From Actinomycetes bacterium (GTDB lineage: Bacteria; Actinomycetota; Actinomycetes; Actinomycetales; Microbacteriaceae), in NCBI GenBank assembly GCA_023451265.1, contig JAEYAG010000198.1, positions 1-15,483 of the forward strand: DNA of 15,483 nt. The letters are read 5' to 3'. Position 1 is the stretch's first letter. Each line of letters starts with the position of its first letter. The position numbers and the translations under genes were made by a program. This document shows positions 1 through 6,361 of the stretch, piece by piece. The notes under the pieces are model-generated. The model saw only the letters and a list, made by a program, of their open reading frames with translations. It did not search any database and was not told the DNA's origin.

Positions 1-911
1 TGGGCGCGTGGCGTGGCGGAGGCGGGTGGGGTGGCGGGGGCGGCGGATGCCGGCGCCACCGCGCGACGCGGCCGGCGCGGCGCGCCGAGGGCGCCGGTGA
101 TGCGGTCGAGGATCATGGCGATCACGACGACGGCGAGGCCGGCTTCGAAGCCGAGCGGGATGTTCACCGAGCTCAGCGCCTGCACGATCGGGCGGCCGAG
201 GCCGGGAGCGCCGACCATCGACGCGATGACCGACATCGACAGCGAGAGCATGATGATCTGGTTGACGCCCGCCATGATCGACGGCAGCGCCAGCGGCAGC
301 TGGATCTGCCGCAGGATGCGGCCCGGGGTCGCGCCGAACGCCTGCCCTGCCTCGACCACCTCGGCATCCACTCCCCTGATGCCGAGCTCGGTGAGGCGCA
401 CGCCCGGCGCGACGGCGAACAGGATCGTCGCGACGGTGCCGGGGACCACGCCGACGCTGAACAGGAAGATCGCCGGCAGCAGGTACACGAAGGCGGGCAT
501 GGTCTGCAGGAAGTCGAGCGCCGGGCGGACGATGCTCGACACCGTCTGCGACCGCGCCGCCCAGATGCCGAGCGGCACCGCGATGAGGGTCGCGATGAGC
601 ACGGCGACGACCGTCAGCGCGAGGGTGAGCATCGCGTTCTCCCACTGGTCCACCGCCAGCACGAGACCGAAGCCGATGACCGTTCCGACGGCGAGCTTCC
701 AGCCCTTGACGAACCACGCCAGCGCCGCGAAGACGATGATGATGGCCCAGAACGGCGGCGTCGTGAAGATCCAGGCCGCGACGTCGTAGATCGCCGAGAA
801 CACCGTGGCGATGACGTCGAACAGGCCGCCGAGGTAGTCCTTCAGAAAGTCTACGAAGCTGCGGACCCACTGGCCGATGGGGAGGCGAATGGCGTCTTCG
901 AAGGCATCCAT
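1..911 (-). CDS. proW: Glycine betaine/proline-type ABC transporter permease (ProW/OpuAB-like), 3' end off the left edge
   Basis: This is the membrane subunit of a ProU/OpuA-type importer for compatible solutes such as glycine betaine or proline. The frame is open from an ATG at 911-909 to the left edge, giving 303 visible codons with no stop, so the C-terminus is missing. Hydrophobic segments lie at about residues 54-68, 73-88, 95-117, 139-168, 215-235 and 254-272. The loop that binds the ATPase (EAA motif) reads VEAGQAFGATPGRIL and ends in LPLALPSI, at about residues 186-212. The segment GFEAGLAVVVIAMILDRIT is typical of ProW. The visible end turns into an Ala/Pro/Arg-rich tail. The start overlaps the stop of the upstream ATPase by one base (TGATG), which implies translational coupling. 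A substrate-binding protein gene probably lies further left, outside the window. The exact solute is inferred. Confidence 0.9.
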   Translation of the reverse strand, partial: MDAFEDAIRLPIGQWVRSFVDFLKDYLGGLFDVIATVFSAIYDVAAWIFTTPPFWAIIIVFAALAWFVKGWKLAVGTVIGFGLVLAVDQWENAMLTLALTVVAVLIATLIAVPLGIWAARSQTVSSIVRPALDFLQTMPAFVYLLPAIFLFSVGVVPGTVATILFAVAPGVRLTELGIRGVDAEVVEAGQAFGATPGRILRQIQLPLALPSIMAGVNQIIMLSLSMSVIASMVGAPGLGRPIVQALSSVNIPLGFEAGLAVVVIAMILDRITGALGAPRRPRRAVAPASAAPATPPASATPRA

Positions 912-2200
912 CAGCGCACGCTCCCCTCGGTCGCGGCATCGACGAGCGGGGTGAACTCGGCGACCATGTCGATCGGGGTCTGGATGACGGGCATCTCACG
1001 CGTCGTCGCGGGGACGTTGCCGAGGGCGGCGAGCAGCGTGATGCGGGGGATGACCCCGACCAGACGGCCGCGGTCGTCGACGACGGCGAGCGGCACGGTG
1101 GCCTCCACGGCGGTCTCGACGATGTCGGTGAGCAGGTCGTCGGGTCCGACCGTCGGCACGGCGGTGTCGACGATCTGACGGAGGTCGGTCTCACCGGCCT
1201 TCACCGCACGGATGACGGCGCGGTCGGTCACGACGCCGACGAGTCGCCGGTTCTCGGTCGCGAAGACGGCGCCGGCCTGCTGCGCGCGCAGCGTCCGCAG
1301 CGCGCCGCGCACCCCCGCGCTGAGCGGGGTGGTCAGGTGGGGCGGCTCCATGACGGATGCCGCGGTCAGCACCCGTGCGCGGTCGACGTCCTGCACGAAC
1401 TGCGCGACGTAGTCGTTGGCCGGGTCGGTGAGGATCTCCTCGGGGGTGCCGTTCTGCACGATGCGGCCGTCGCGCATGACCGCGATGCGGTCGCCGAGGA
1501 ACATCGCCTCGTTGAGGTCGTGCGTGATGAACACGATCGTGCGGCCGAGCTCACGCTGCAGCTCGACGAGCTGCTCCTGCATCTCGCGGCGGATGAGCGG
1601 GTCGAGCGCCGAGAAGGCCTCGTCCATGAGCAGGATGCCGGTGCCCGCCGTGAGGGCGCGGGCGATCCCCACGCGCTGACGCATGCCGCCGGAGAGCTCG
1701 TCGGGCATGGCGAGGGCCCGGTCGCCGAGGCCGACCCGTTCGAGGATCTCCATCGCGCGGGCACGGCGCTCGGTCTTGCCGACGCCCTGGATCTCGAGGG
1801 CGTACGCGGCGTTGTCGAGCACCGTGAGGTGTGGGAGCAGCGCGAAGTGCTGGAAGACCATCGAGACGGATTCGCGGCGGATGGCCCGCAGCTCGCCCGG
1901 CGAGGCCGCCGTCACGCTGCGACCGTCGACGAGCACATCGCCGGCCGTCGGGGTCAGCAGCCCGTTGAGCATGCGGATGATCGTCGACTTGCCCGAGCCG
2001 GACAGGCCCATGATGACGAAGATCTCTCCGCGGTTCACGGTGAAGCTCGCGTCGATCACGGCGGCGGTCCCGGCATCCGCCACATCGGCGCGGGTCTGTC
2101 CGGCGCGCAGGCGCCGCACGGCGTCTTTCGGGGCGCGTCCGAAGACTTTGAAGAGGTTCCGCGCCTCGAGAACGGGCGCGGCGGCAGGAGCATCGGTCAC
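911..2200 (-). CDS. proV: Glycine betaine/proline-type ABC transporter ATP-binding protein with CBS domains (ProV/OpuAA-like)
   Basis: This is the cytoplasmic ATPase that powers the adjacent ProW-like permease. The 429-residue product carries Walker A GLSGSGKST (65-73), Q-loop Gln117, signature LSGGMRQR (169-176), Walker B ILLMDEA (189-195) and the H-loop His227 in FITHD. The C-terminal part (about 275-395) looks like a pair of CBS domains, with GVVTDRAVIRAV and VGVIPRITLL. In OpuA-type transporters these domains sense ionic strength or nucleotides. I chose the GTG at 2200-2198 because GAGG of a GAGGTG Shine-Dalgarno sequence lies about 6 bases upstream and because the ATG at 2266 would add a 22-residue stretch unlike the family. 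The preceding leader is hairpin-rich. The alternative is another betaine/choline/carnitine importer of the same family. Confidence 0.93.
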   Translation of the reverse strand: MTDAPAAAPVLEARNLFKVFGRAPKDAVRRLRAGQTRADVADAGTAAVIDASFTVNRGEIFVIMGLSGSGKSTIIRMLNGLLTPTAGDVLVDGRSVTAASPGELRAIRRESVSMVFQHFALLPHLTVLDNAAYALEIQGVGKTERRARAMEILERVGLGDRALAMPDELSGGMRQRVGIARALTAGTGILLMDEAFSALDPLIRREMQEQLVELQRELGRTIVFITHDLNEAMFLGDRIAVMRDGRIVQNGTPEEILTDPANDYVAQFVQDVDRARVLTAASVMEPPHLTTPLSAGVRGALRTLRAQQAGAVFATENRRLVGVVTDRAVIRAVKAGETDLRQIVDTAVPTVGPDDLLTDIVETAVEATVPLAVVDDRGRLVGVIPRITLLAALGNVPATTREMPVIQTPIDMVAEFTPLVDAATEGSVR

Positions 2201-2280
2201 AGAACACCTCGGCAGCCCGGTGCATCGGCTGCATCGGTCACGCCCGGGTGGCGGCCACTGGCGCACGAGGGCGCACGGCT

Positions 2281-2389
2281 GCGGACATCGGATCCGCGCA
2301 AAGGCTGCCGACCATACGGTCGTCGGTCAGGTGCCCCAGAGCACCTCCGGCGATCGCGGACTGGTCTGGTAACGGCCCGCAACGGGCCG
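2281..2389 (-). promoter_or_regulatory. Hairpin-rich leader upstream of proV
   Basis: The untranslated stretch ahead of proV holds four small perfect stem-loops in a row. They are CGGCCCG/CGGGCCG with a CAA loop (2373-2389), AGGTGC/GCACCT with a 6-base loop (2329-2346), CGACC/GGTCG with an ATAC loop (2309-2322) and GCGGA/TCCGC with a 7-base loop (2281-2297). Nearer the start, TGCATCGG is repeated at 2221-2228 and 2230-2237. I recognise no known riboswitch consensus here. A regulatory leader for osmotic control is inference only, because hairpins this short also arise by chance in GC-rich DNA. I see no convincing proV promoter. Confidence 0.35.
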
Positions 2390-2478
2390 CTTCCAACGTC
2401 TCATGCGTCTGAATCGGTCGCAAATTGGACATCGCGTGGCGGGCTCGCTATCGCGCGCGGGCGCGTTGCGGCATCCGC

Positions 2479-2508
2479 TTGACAGTCATGCCGCCTGTGT
2501 GGTTCATT
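2479..2508 (+). promoter_or_regulatory. Promoter of the GntR-ABC operon
   Basis: A perfect TTGACA -35 box lies at 2479-2484. An 18-base spacer leads to a plausible -10 TTCATT at 2503-2508. The Shine-Dalgarno sequence AGGAG (2536-2540) and the GTG start (2546) follow in proper order. The -10 region falls inside the dyad at 2499-2526, so a bound repressor would block the promoter. The -35 call is strong and the -10 assignment is weaker. Confidence 0.7.
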
Positions 2509-2526
2509 ACTCAAGTAACTAACCAC
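2499..2526. promoter_or_regulatory. Dyad operator, probably for the YtrA-type GntR repressor
   Basis: This 28-bp dyad is centred between 2512 and 2513. Arms GTGGTT (2499-2504) and AACCAC (2521-2526) pair exactly, as do inner arms TTACT (2507-2511) and AGTAA (2514-2518), giving 11 of 14 matched half-site positions. It overlaps the -10 region and sits about 20 bp before the repressor start codon. GntR-family repressors of the YtrA group bind such dyads at their own promoters, so autorepression is the natural reading. Binding itself is inferred. Confidence 0.7.
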
Positions 2527-2545
2527 TGAACCGAGAGGAGACGGC

Positions 2546-2914
2546 GTGATCGAAGAGGGCCGGGCCCTGTTCCTCCAGATCGCGGAGAGCGTCGAGGAGT
2601 CGATCGTCGACGGCTCGCTCCCGGAGGACACCCGCGCGCCCTCGACCAACGAGCTCGCCGCCTTCTACCGCATAAACCCCGCCACCGCGGCGAAAGGAGT
2701 GAACATGCTCGTCGACAAGGGCGTGCTCGTCAAGCGCCGCGGCATCGGCATGTTCGTCGCCGTCGGCGCGCGCGATCAGCTTCTCGCCGAGCGGCGCTCC
2801 GCCTTCGCCGATCGCTTCATCACTCCACTGCTCGCCGAGGCCCGCACGCTCGGCCTCAGCGCCGACGACCTCACCGCACTCATCCACGAACGCGCCGAAG
2901 GGAGCCGTTCATGA
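2546..2914 (+). CDS. YtrA-subfamily GntR transcriptional regulator
   Basis: This 122-residue DNA-binding repressor has an N-terminal winged helix-turn-helix. The region APSTNELAAFYRINPATA followed by KGVNMLVDKGVLVKRRGIGM (about residues 31-70) is the hallmark of the YtrA group. Only a short helical C-terminal tail of about 50 residues follows, without the large ligand domain of FadR or HutC types, as expected for YtrA-like proteins. The GTG start at 2546 follows AGGAG with a 5-base gap. The stop overlaps the next gene's ATG (ATGA at 2911-2914). This group usually controls adjacent ABC transporter genes, and the one in Bacillus subtilis responds to certain cell-wall-active antibiotics. The inducer here is unknown. 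The dyad at 2499-2526 suggests autoregulation of the whole operon. Confidence 0.93.
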   Translation: MIEEGRALFLQIAESVEESIVDGSLPEDTRAPSTNELAAFYRINPATAAKGVNMLVDKGVLVKRRGIGMFVAVGARDQLLAERRSAFADRFITPLLAEARTLGLSADDLTALIHERAEGSRS

Positions 2915-3819
2915 CCACCGTCATCGAGGTGGACCACCTCACCAAGCGCTATCGCGACACCCTCGCGCTCGACGACGTCTCGTTCTGCATCGAGGAGAAC
3001 ACGATCTACGGCCTGCTCGGACGCAACGGCGCCGGCAAGACGACGATCATGTCGATCCTCACCGCGCAGAACTTCGCGACCTCGGGCGAGGTCCGCGTGT
3101 TCGGCGAGCAGCCCTACGAGAACGCGCGCGTGCTGCGGCGTCTGTGCTTCGTGCGCGAAAGCCAGCGCTACCCCGACGACAGCAACCCGGCGCAGGCCTT
3201 CCGCATGGCGCGGCTGTTCTTCCCGAACTGGGACCAAGGCCTCGCCGATCGCCTCGCACGCGAGTTCGCCCTGCCGCTCAAGCGGCGCATCAAGAAGCTC
3301 TCCCGAGGGCAACTCTCGGCCGTCGGGGTCATCATCGGGCTCGCCTCACGGGCCGAGATCACGTTTTTCGACGAGCCGTACTTGGGGCTGGATGCTGTCG
3401 CGCGCCAGATCTTCTACGACCGCCTGCTCGAGGACTACGCCGAGCATCCGCGCACCGTCATCCTCTCGAGCCATCTCATCGACGAGGTCTCCGACCTGCT
3501 CGAGCGCGTGCTCGTCGTCGACGGCGGCCGGATCGTGATGGATGAGGAGACCGACGCCGTGCGGGGACGGGCCGCGAACATCGTCGGTGACGCCGGCGCG
3601 GTCGACGCGTTCGTCGCCGGGCGGGAGGTGCTGCATCGCGAGTCGCTCGGCCACGTGGCATCCGTCACCGTGCTCGGCGCCCTCACGGCGTCCGACCGCA
3701 GCCGCCTGGCAGCTGCCGGGCTCGAGGCCACGCCGGTCTCACTGCAGCAGCTCATCGTGCGCACGACCCAGCGCGCACAGCAGGATCAGATCTCGTCTGA
3801 CGAAGGAGCACTCCGATGA
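2911..3819 (+). CDS. ABC transporter ATP-binding protein of the GntR-linked operon
   Basis: This 302-residue ABC ATPase is the likely motor for the membrane protein encoded next. Walker A is GRNGAGKTT (37-45), the Q-loop is around Gln85, the signature is LSRGQ (130-134, with Arg replacing the usual first Gly), Walker B is ITFFDEP (150-156) followed by the D-loop LGLD, and His188 in LSSH is the switch histidine. After about residue 215 a C-terminal extension of some 85 residues follows, a common arrangement in export-type ATPases with ABC-2 permeases. It overlaps the regulator upstream and the permease downstream by 4 bp each, indicating tight co-translation. The substrate cannot be read from the sequence; drug or peptide export, or envelope stress protection, are the usual roles of such YtrA-linked pairs. 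Confidence 0.92.
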   Translation: MTTVIEVDHLTKRYRDTLALDDVSFCIEENTIYGLLGRNGAGKTTIMSILTAQNFATSGEVRVFGEQPYENARVLRRLCFVRESQRYPDDSNPAQAFRMARLFFPNWDQGLADRLAREFALPLKRRIKKLSRGQLSAVGVIIGLASRAEITFFDEPYLGLDAVARQIFYDRLLEDYAEHPRTVILSSHLIDEVSDLLERVLVVDGGRIVMDEETDAVRGRAANIVGDAGAVDAFVAGREVLHRESLGHVASVTVLGALTASDRSRLAAAGLEATPVSLQQLIVRTTQRAQQDQISSDEGALR

Positions 3820-4502
3820 ACCGCACTGTGAACGTCGTGCGCATGCAGTTCGTGAACAAGTACACGTTCGTCTGGATGCCGCTCATCATCCTCGGGGCGT
3901 CGTTCGTGATGTCCCTCGTCATCTTCGCGATGATCCCCTACGACGGCGCCAAGTACGGTGGTGGCAGCCAGGCGCCGATCTGGTACTTCTTCGCGCTCGG
4001 GATCATGGCGCTCAGCTACACGTTCCCGTTCTCGCAGGCGATGAGCATCACCCGCAGGGAGTTCTTCTTCGGGACGATGCTCGCGGCGGTCGTCACCGCG
4101 GTGATCCTCGGCGTGACGTTCGTCGTCGGCGGGTTCCTCGAACAGGCGACGCGCGGCTGGGGCGTCAACGGATACTTCTTCTACCTCGACTGGGTATGGC
4201 GCTCCGGTGCGCTCATGGCCGGCGTGTTCTTCGCCGTGCTCTCGCTGCTGCTGTTCGTCGTCGGCTTCTGGGGCGCGACGCTCTACCGCCGCTTCGGCGC
4301 GTTCGGGCTCACCATCACCCTCATCGCGATCGGCGTCGTCCTCGTCGCCGCGATGTGGCTGATCGGCCGGCTCGATGCCTGGGGAGCCGTATTCGAGTGG
4401 ATCGCAGGGCTCGGCACGGGCGGACTCGCCGGCGGAATGGCCGTGGCCACCGTCGTGCTCGGGGCGATCTCGTTCCTGACGCTGCGCCGCGCAGTGCCGT
4501 AA
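3816..4502 (+). CDS. Six-helix ABC-2-like membrane protein, partner of the GntR-linked ATPase
   Basis: This 228-residue integral membrane protein has six hydrophobic segments at about residues 18-41, 54-76, 86-108, 133-153, 163-184 and 203-223, the layout of a small ABC-2-type permease. The loop after segment 2, FPFSQAMSITRREFFFGTML, resembles the cytoplasmic region that contacts the ATPase in such exporters. The ATG at 3816 overlaps the ATPase stop by 4 bp, and the Shine-Dalgarno GAAGGAG lies just upstream inside the ATPase gene. It is the last gene of the operon: its stop at 4500-4502 is one base from the stop of the converging chorismate mutase gene. The exact permease family is uncertain and the substrate is unknown. 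Confidence 0.85.
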   Translation: MNRTVNVVRMQFVNKYTFVWMPLIILGASFVMSLVIFAMIPYDGAKYGGGSQAPIWYFFALGIMALSYTFPFSQAMSITRREFFFGTMLAAVVTAVILGVTFVVGGFLEQATRGWGVNGYFFYLDWVWRSGALMAGVFFAVLSLLLFVVGFWGATLYRRFGAFGLTITLIAIGVVLVAAMWLIGRLDAWGAVFEWIAGLGTGGLAGGMAVATVVLGAISFLTLRRAVP

Positions 4503-4503
4503 G

Positions 4504-4827
4504 TCAGTCGTCGATGGCCGCACCGCCGCCGGCGTCACCCTCGGGGGCGCCGGCGGCGGTGTGGTGGCGGATGACCTCCGCGACCACGAAGTTGAACCAC
4601 TTCTCGGCGAACTCGGGGTCGAGGTCGGCGTCGTGGGCGAGGGCGCGCAGCCGGGCGATCTGCTGCTCCTCGCGAGCGGGATCGGATGCCGGCATCCGGT
4701 GCTCCGCCTTGAGCACACCGACCTGCTGCGTGCTGCGGAAGCGCTCGGCCAGCAGGAAGATGAGCGCGGCGTCGATGTTGTCGATGCTGGCGCGTAGGCG
4801 GTGCAGCTGGGCCGTGGCGTCGGTCAT
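4504..4827 (-). CDS. Chorismate mutase, short AroQ type
   Basis: This 107-residue all-helical protein is predicted to convert chorismate to prephenate, the first step towards phenylalanine and tyrosine. Counting from the ATG at 4827, Arg12, Arg29, Lys40, Asp49, Arg52 and Glu53 fall, with a shift of one, on the active-site residues of the Escherichia coli AroQ domain (Arg11, Arg28, Lys39, Asp48, Arg51, Glu52). The equivalent of E. coli Gln88 is not clear; the sequence there is VIRHHTAAG. The C-terminal 17 residues are Gly/Ala-rich and lie over a perfect 14-bp inverted repeat. Start choice is supported by GGAGGA three bases upstream. There is no signal peptide, so it acts in the cytoplasm. It stands alone, divergent from the AI-2E-type transporter. 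Confidence 0.88.
   Translation of the reverse strand: MTDATAQLHRLRASIDNIDAALIFLLAERFRSTQQVGVLKAEHRMPASDPAREEQQIARLRALAHDADLDPEFAEKWFNFVVAEVIRHHTAAGAPEGDAGGGAAIDD
4521..4561. terminator. GC-rich stem-loop at the convergent junction 4502/4504
   Basis: CACCGCCGCCGGCG (4521-4534) and CGCCGGCGGCGGTG (4548-4561) form a perfect 14-bp inverted repeat with a 13-base loop. It lies 18 bases downstream of the plus-strand permease stop but inside the 3' end of the minus-strand chorismate mutase gene. No T-run follows, so this would be a tract-less hairpin terminator for the plus-strand operon. The structure is certain from sequence; its role is inferred. Confidence 0.5.
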
Positions 4828-4843
4828 GGTTCCTCCCCCGCCG

Positions 4844-4849
4844 AGGTTA
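4844..4849 (-). promoter_or_regulatory. Candidate -10 box for chorismate mutase
   Basis: On the minus strand TAACCT (4849-4844) fits the actinobacterial TAnnnT -10 pattern and lies 16 bases before the ATG, with the Shine-Dalgarno between them. I see no good -35 match at the right distance. Confidence 0.3.
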
Positions 4850-4909
4850 CCGGCTCGACGCGGTCACCCTCGCCGGATGGTTGCCCCCGCGGGCGCGCGA
4901 GGGGGGCTC

Positions 4910-4915
4910 TAGAGT
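4910..4915 (+). promoter_or_regulatory. Candidate -10 box for a leaderless AI-2E-type transporter mRNA
   Basis: TAGAGT matches TAnnnT and ends 6 bases before the ATG at 4922, the spacing expected if transcription starts on the A of the start codon. The purine-rich stretch AGGGGGG (4900-4906) is better spaced for the GTG at 4916, so a leadered GTG start two codons upstream is the alternative. No convincing -35 is visible. Confidence 0.4.
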
Positions 4916-4921
4916 GTGACC

Positions 4922-6115
4922 ATGGCAGCAGGTTCGGACGCGTCCCCGAAGCGATCGCTTCTGCGGCGTGCGAAAGCGTCCACCCCCGCGGGTCCGACCG
5001 TCACCGCGCCGGAGCCGCTCGCCGCGGCATCCGCTCCGCCCGCCGAGTCGCGGCGTGGCCGCCCGGTGCTCGCGAGCGTGAACCGGCCGTTCGTCGCGGG
5101 CTTCTTCCTCGCGTTCGGTGCGCTCGCGGCGATCGCGCTCGGCATGGCGATCTCGAACCTCGTCACGATCTGGATCTACATCGCCTTCGCCCTGTTCGCC
5201 GCGCTCGGTCTCGATCCCGTCGTGCGCCGGCTGGAGCGCCACGGCACGAAGCGGCCGTGGGCGATCGCCATCGTGTACTTCGTCTTCGCCATCGTGATGG
5301 TGGCGATCCTGTGGCTCGTGCTGCCGACCGTCATCGGCCAGATCGCGCAGTTCTTCCGCGACCTGCCGGGCATGATCACCGCCTTCCAGCGCACCGAGTT
5401 CTACGCGTGGCTCGTGACGCAGTTCGGCGACCAGGCGCCTGACCTGCTCGCCGAGCTGCAGAAGTTCCTCACCAACCCCGGCAACATCGCCGCGATCGGC
5501 GGCGGGGTGCTCTCCATCGGCGTCTCGATCGGCACGACGATCTCGGGCCTCATCATCGTCATCGTGCTGAGCCTGTACTTCCTCGCGACGCTCCCGGAGA
5601 TGAAGCTGGCGTTTTACCGTATGGTGCCCGCGCGCTCGCGGCCGCTCACCGCGGAACTGACCGAGGAGATCACCGACTCGGTCGGCGGATACCTCGGCGG
5701 GATGGTCGTCCTGGCGTTCTTCAACTCGATGGTCACGCTGCTGCTCTACGCGGTGCTCGGCCTGCCGTTCCCGGCCCTCATGGCCGTGATCGCCTTCTCG
5801 ATCACGATCATCCCGCTCGTCGGAACAGTGCTGTTCTGGGGCATCGGTTCGGTCGTCGCCCTGATCGCCAACCCGCTGGCCGCGCTGATCTTCGCGCTCG
5901 CCTATCTCGTCTACATGCAGCTCGAGGCATATGTGCTGACGCCTCGCGTCATGAACAAGGCGATCTCGGTCCCCGGGTCGCTCGTCGTCATCGGCGCGCT
6001 CGTCGGCGGCACGCTGATGGGGCTGCTCGGCGCGCTCGTCGCGATCCCCGTGACGGCGTCGATTCTGCTCATCGTGAAGAAGGTCTTCATCCCGAAGCAG
6101 GATGCCGCGGTCTGA
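4922..6115 (+). CDS. AI-2E family transporter (PF01594-type membrane protein)
   Basis: This 397-residue polytopic membrane protein belongs to the AI-2E/PerM family, whose members include proteins proposed to export autoinducer-2 and others acting as ion antiporters. The true substrate here is unknown. A Pro/Ala/Ser-rich cytoplasmic head (1-52) precedes paired helices at about 56-78 and 81-97, a helix at 113-137, an amphipathic middle (140-195), then helices at about 195-222, 260-282, 283-315 and 316-335. The family-typical C-terminal block PRVMNKAISVPGSL plus the Gly-rich GTLMGLLGALVAIPVTA spans 341-379. I preferred ATG 4922 because of the TAGAGT box just upstream; GTG 4916 would add two residues. 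It is divergent from chorismate mutase and followed by a repeat region. Confidence 0.9.
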   Translation: MAAGSDASPKRSLLRRAKASTPAGPTVTAPEPLAAASAPPAESRRGRPVLASVNRPFVAGFFLAFGALAAIALGMAISNLVTIWIYIAFALFAALGLDPVVRRLERHGTKRPWAIAIVYFVFAIVMVAILWLVLPTVIGQIAQFFRDLPGMITAFQRTEFYAWLVTQFGDQAPDLLAELQKFLTNPGNIAAIGGGVLSIGVSIGTTISGLIIVIVLSLYFLATLPEMKLAFYRMVPARSRPLTAELTEEITDSVGGYLGGMVVLAFFNSMVTLLLYAVLGLPFPALMAVIAFSITIIPLVGTVLFWGIGSVVALIANPLAALIFALAYLVYMQLEAYVLTPRVMNKAISVPGSLVVIGALVGGTLMGLLGALVAIPVTASILLIVKKVFIPKQDAAV

Positions 6116-6157
6116 CCGGCCGTGTGGTCGCCCCACCGCTGGGGGCGTCACCTCACC

Positions 6158-6266
6158 GGTGGTTGAGTAGGCGCGCCAGCGCCGTACCGAAACCAGGGTC
6201 ACCCTCACTGCGAGGTCGGGCTGATCTCGGTACGCCCGCTCGTTCCTCGCGGGCTACTCGATCACC
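6158..6266. repeat. Inverted pair of REP-like units downstream of the AI-2E-type gene
   Basis: A unit beginning GGTTGAGTAG (6161-6170) and ending CGTACCGAAACC (6183-6194) is matched by an inverted copy running from CTGATCTCGGTACG (6221-6234) to CTACTCGATCACC (6254-6266). The outer arms pair over 13 positions (6158-6170 with 6254-6266, two of them G-T), and the inner arms pair from 6183-6190 with 6227-6234. GGTTGAGTAG...CGAAACC resembles a dispersed intergenic repeat I know from other actinobacterial genomes. The folded RNA could end transcription of both converging genes; this is inferred. Confidence 0.7.
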
Positions 6267-6359
6267 GGAGGAGTGAGCGGGAGCTACTCGATCACCGGAG
6301 GAGAGAGCGCGGGCTACTCGATCACCGGAGGAGTGACGGCGGGCTACGCGATCACCGAG
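6251..6359. repeat. 30-bp direct tandem repeat, about 3.6 copies
   Basis: Units start at 6251, 6281, 6311 and 6341 with an exact 30-bp period. The core GGGCTACTCGATCACCGGAG is near-identical in units 1-3, and unit 4 is cut short at ATCACCGAG with CTACGCG for CTACTCG. Unit 1 is also the distal end of the inverted REP-like copy, so the array seems to have grown from it. Each full unit contains GGAGGAG. The array abuts the lactonase stop codon at 6362. Confidence 0.9.
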
Positions 6360-6361
6360 TG

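Noticed and set aside
13..789. 258-codon plus-strand frame at the left edge
   Set aside because: It is antisense to the ProW-like permease, which reads with transmembrane helices and the EAA motif.
2198..2266. ATG at 2266 as the start of proV
   Set aside because: The extra 22 residues are Arg/Pro/Cys-rich and unlike the family, while the GTG at 2200 has a GAGGTG ribosome site.
2201..2478. Known riboswitch (c-di-AMP, SAM, TPP or cobalamin type) ahead of proV
   Set aside because: I looked for their conserved core words and did not find them; only unassigned hairpins remain.
1337..2482. Long plus-strand frame opposite proV
   Set aside because: proV has all ABC motifs on the other strand; this frame is His/Arg/Glu-rich shadow sequence with no recognisable family.
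4847..6208. 453-codon minus-strand frame opposite the AI-2E-type gene
   Set aside because: It is almost entirely Asp/Glu/Arg/His, the usual antisense image of a membrane protein gene.
6251..6359. CRISPR array
   Set aside because: The 30-bp units abut without spacers and there is no cas gene.
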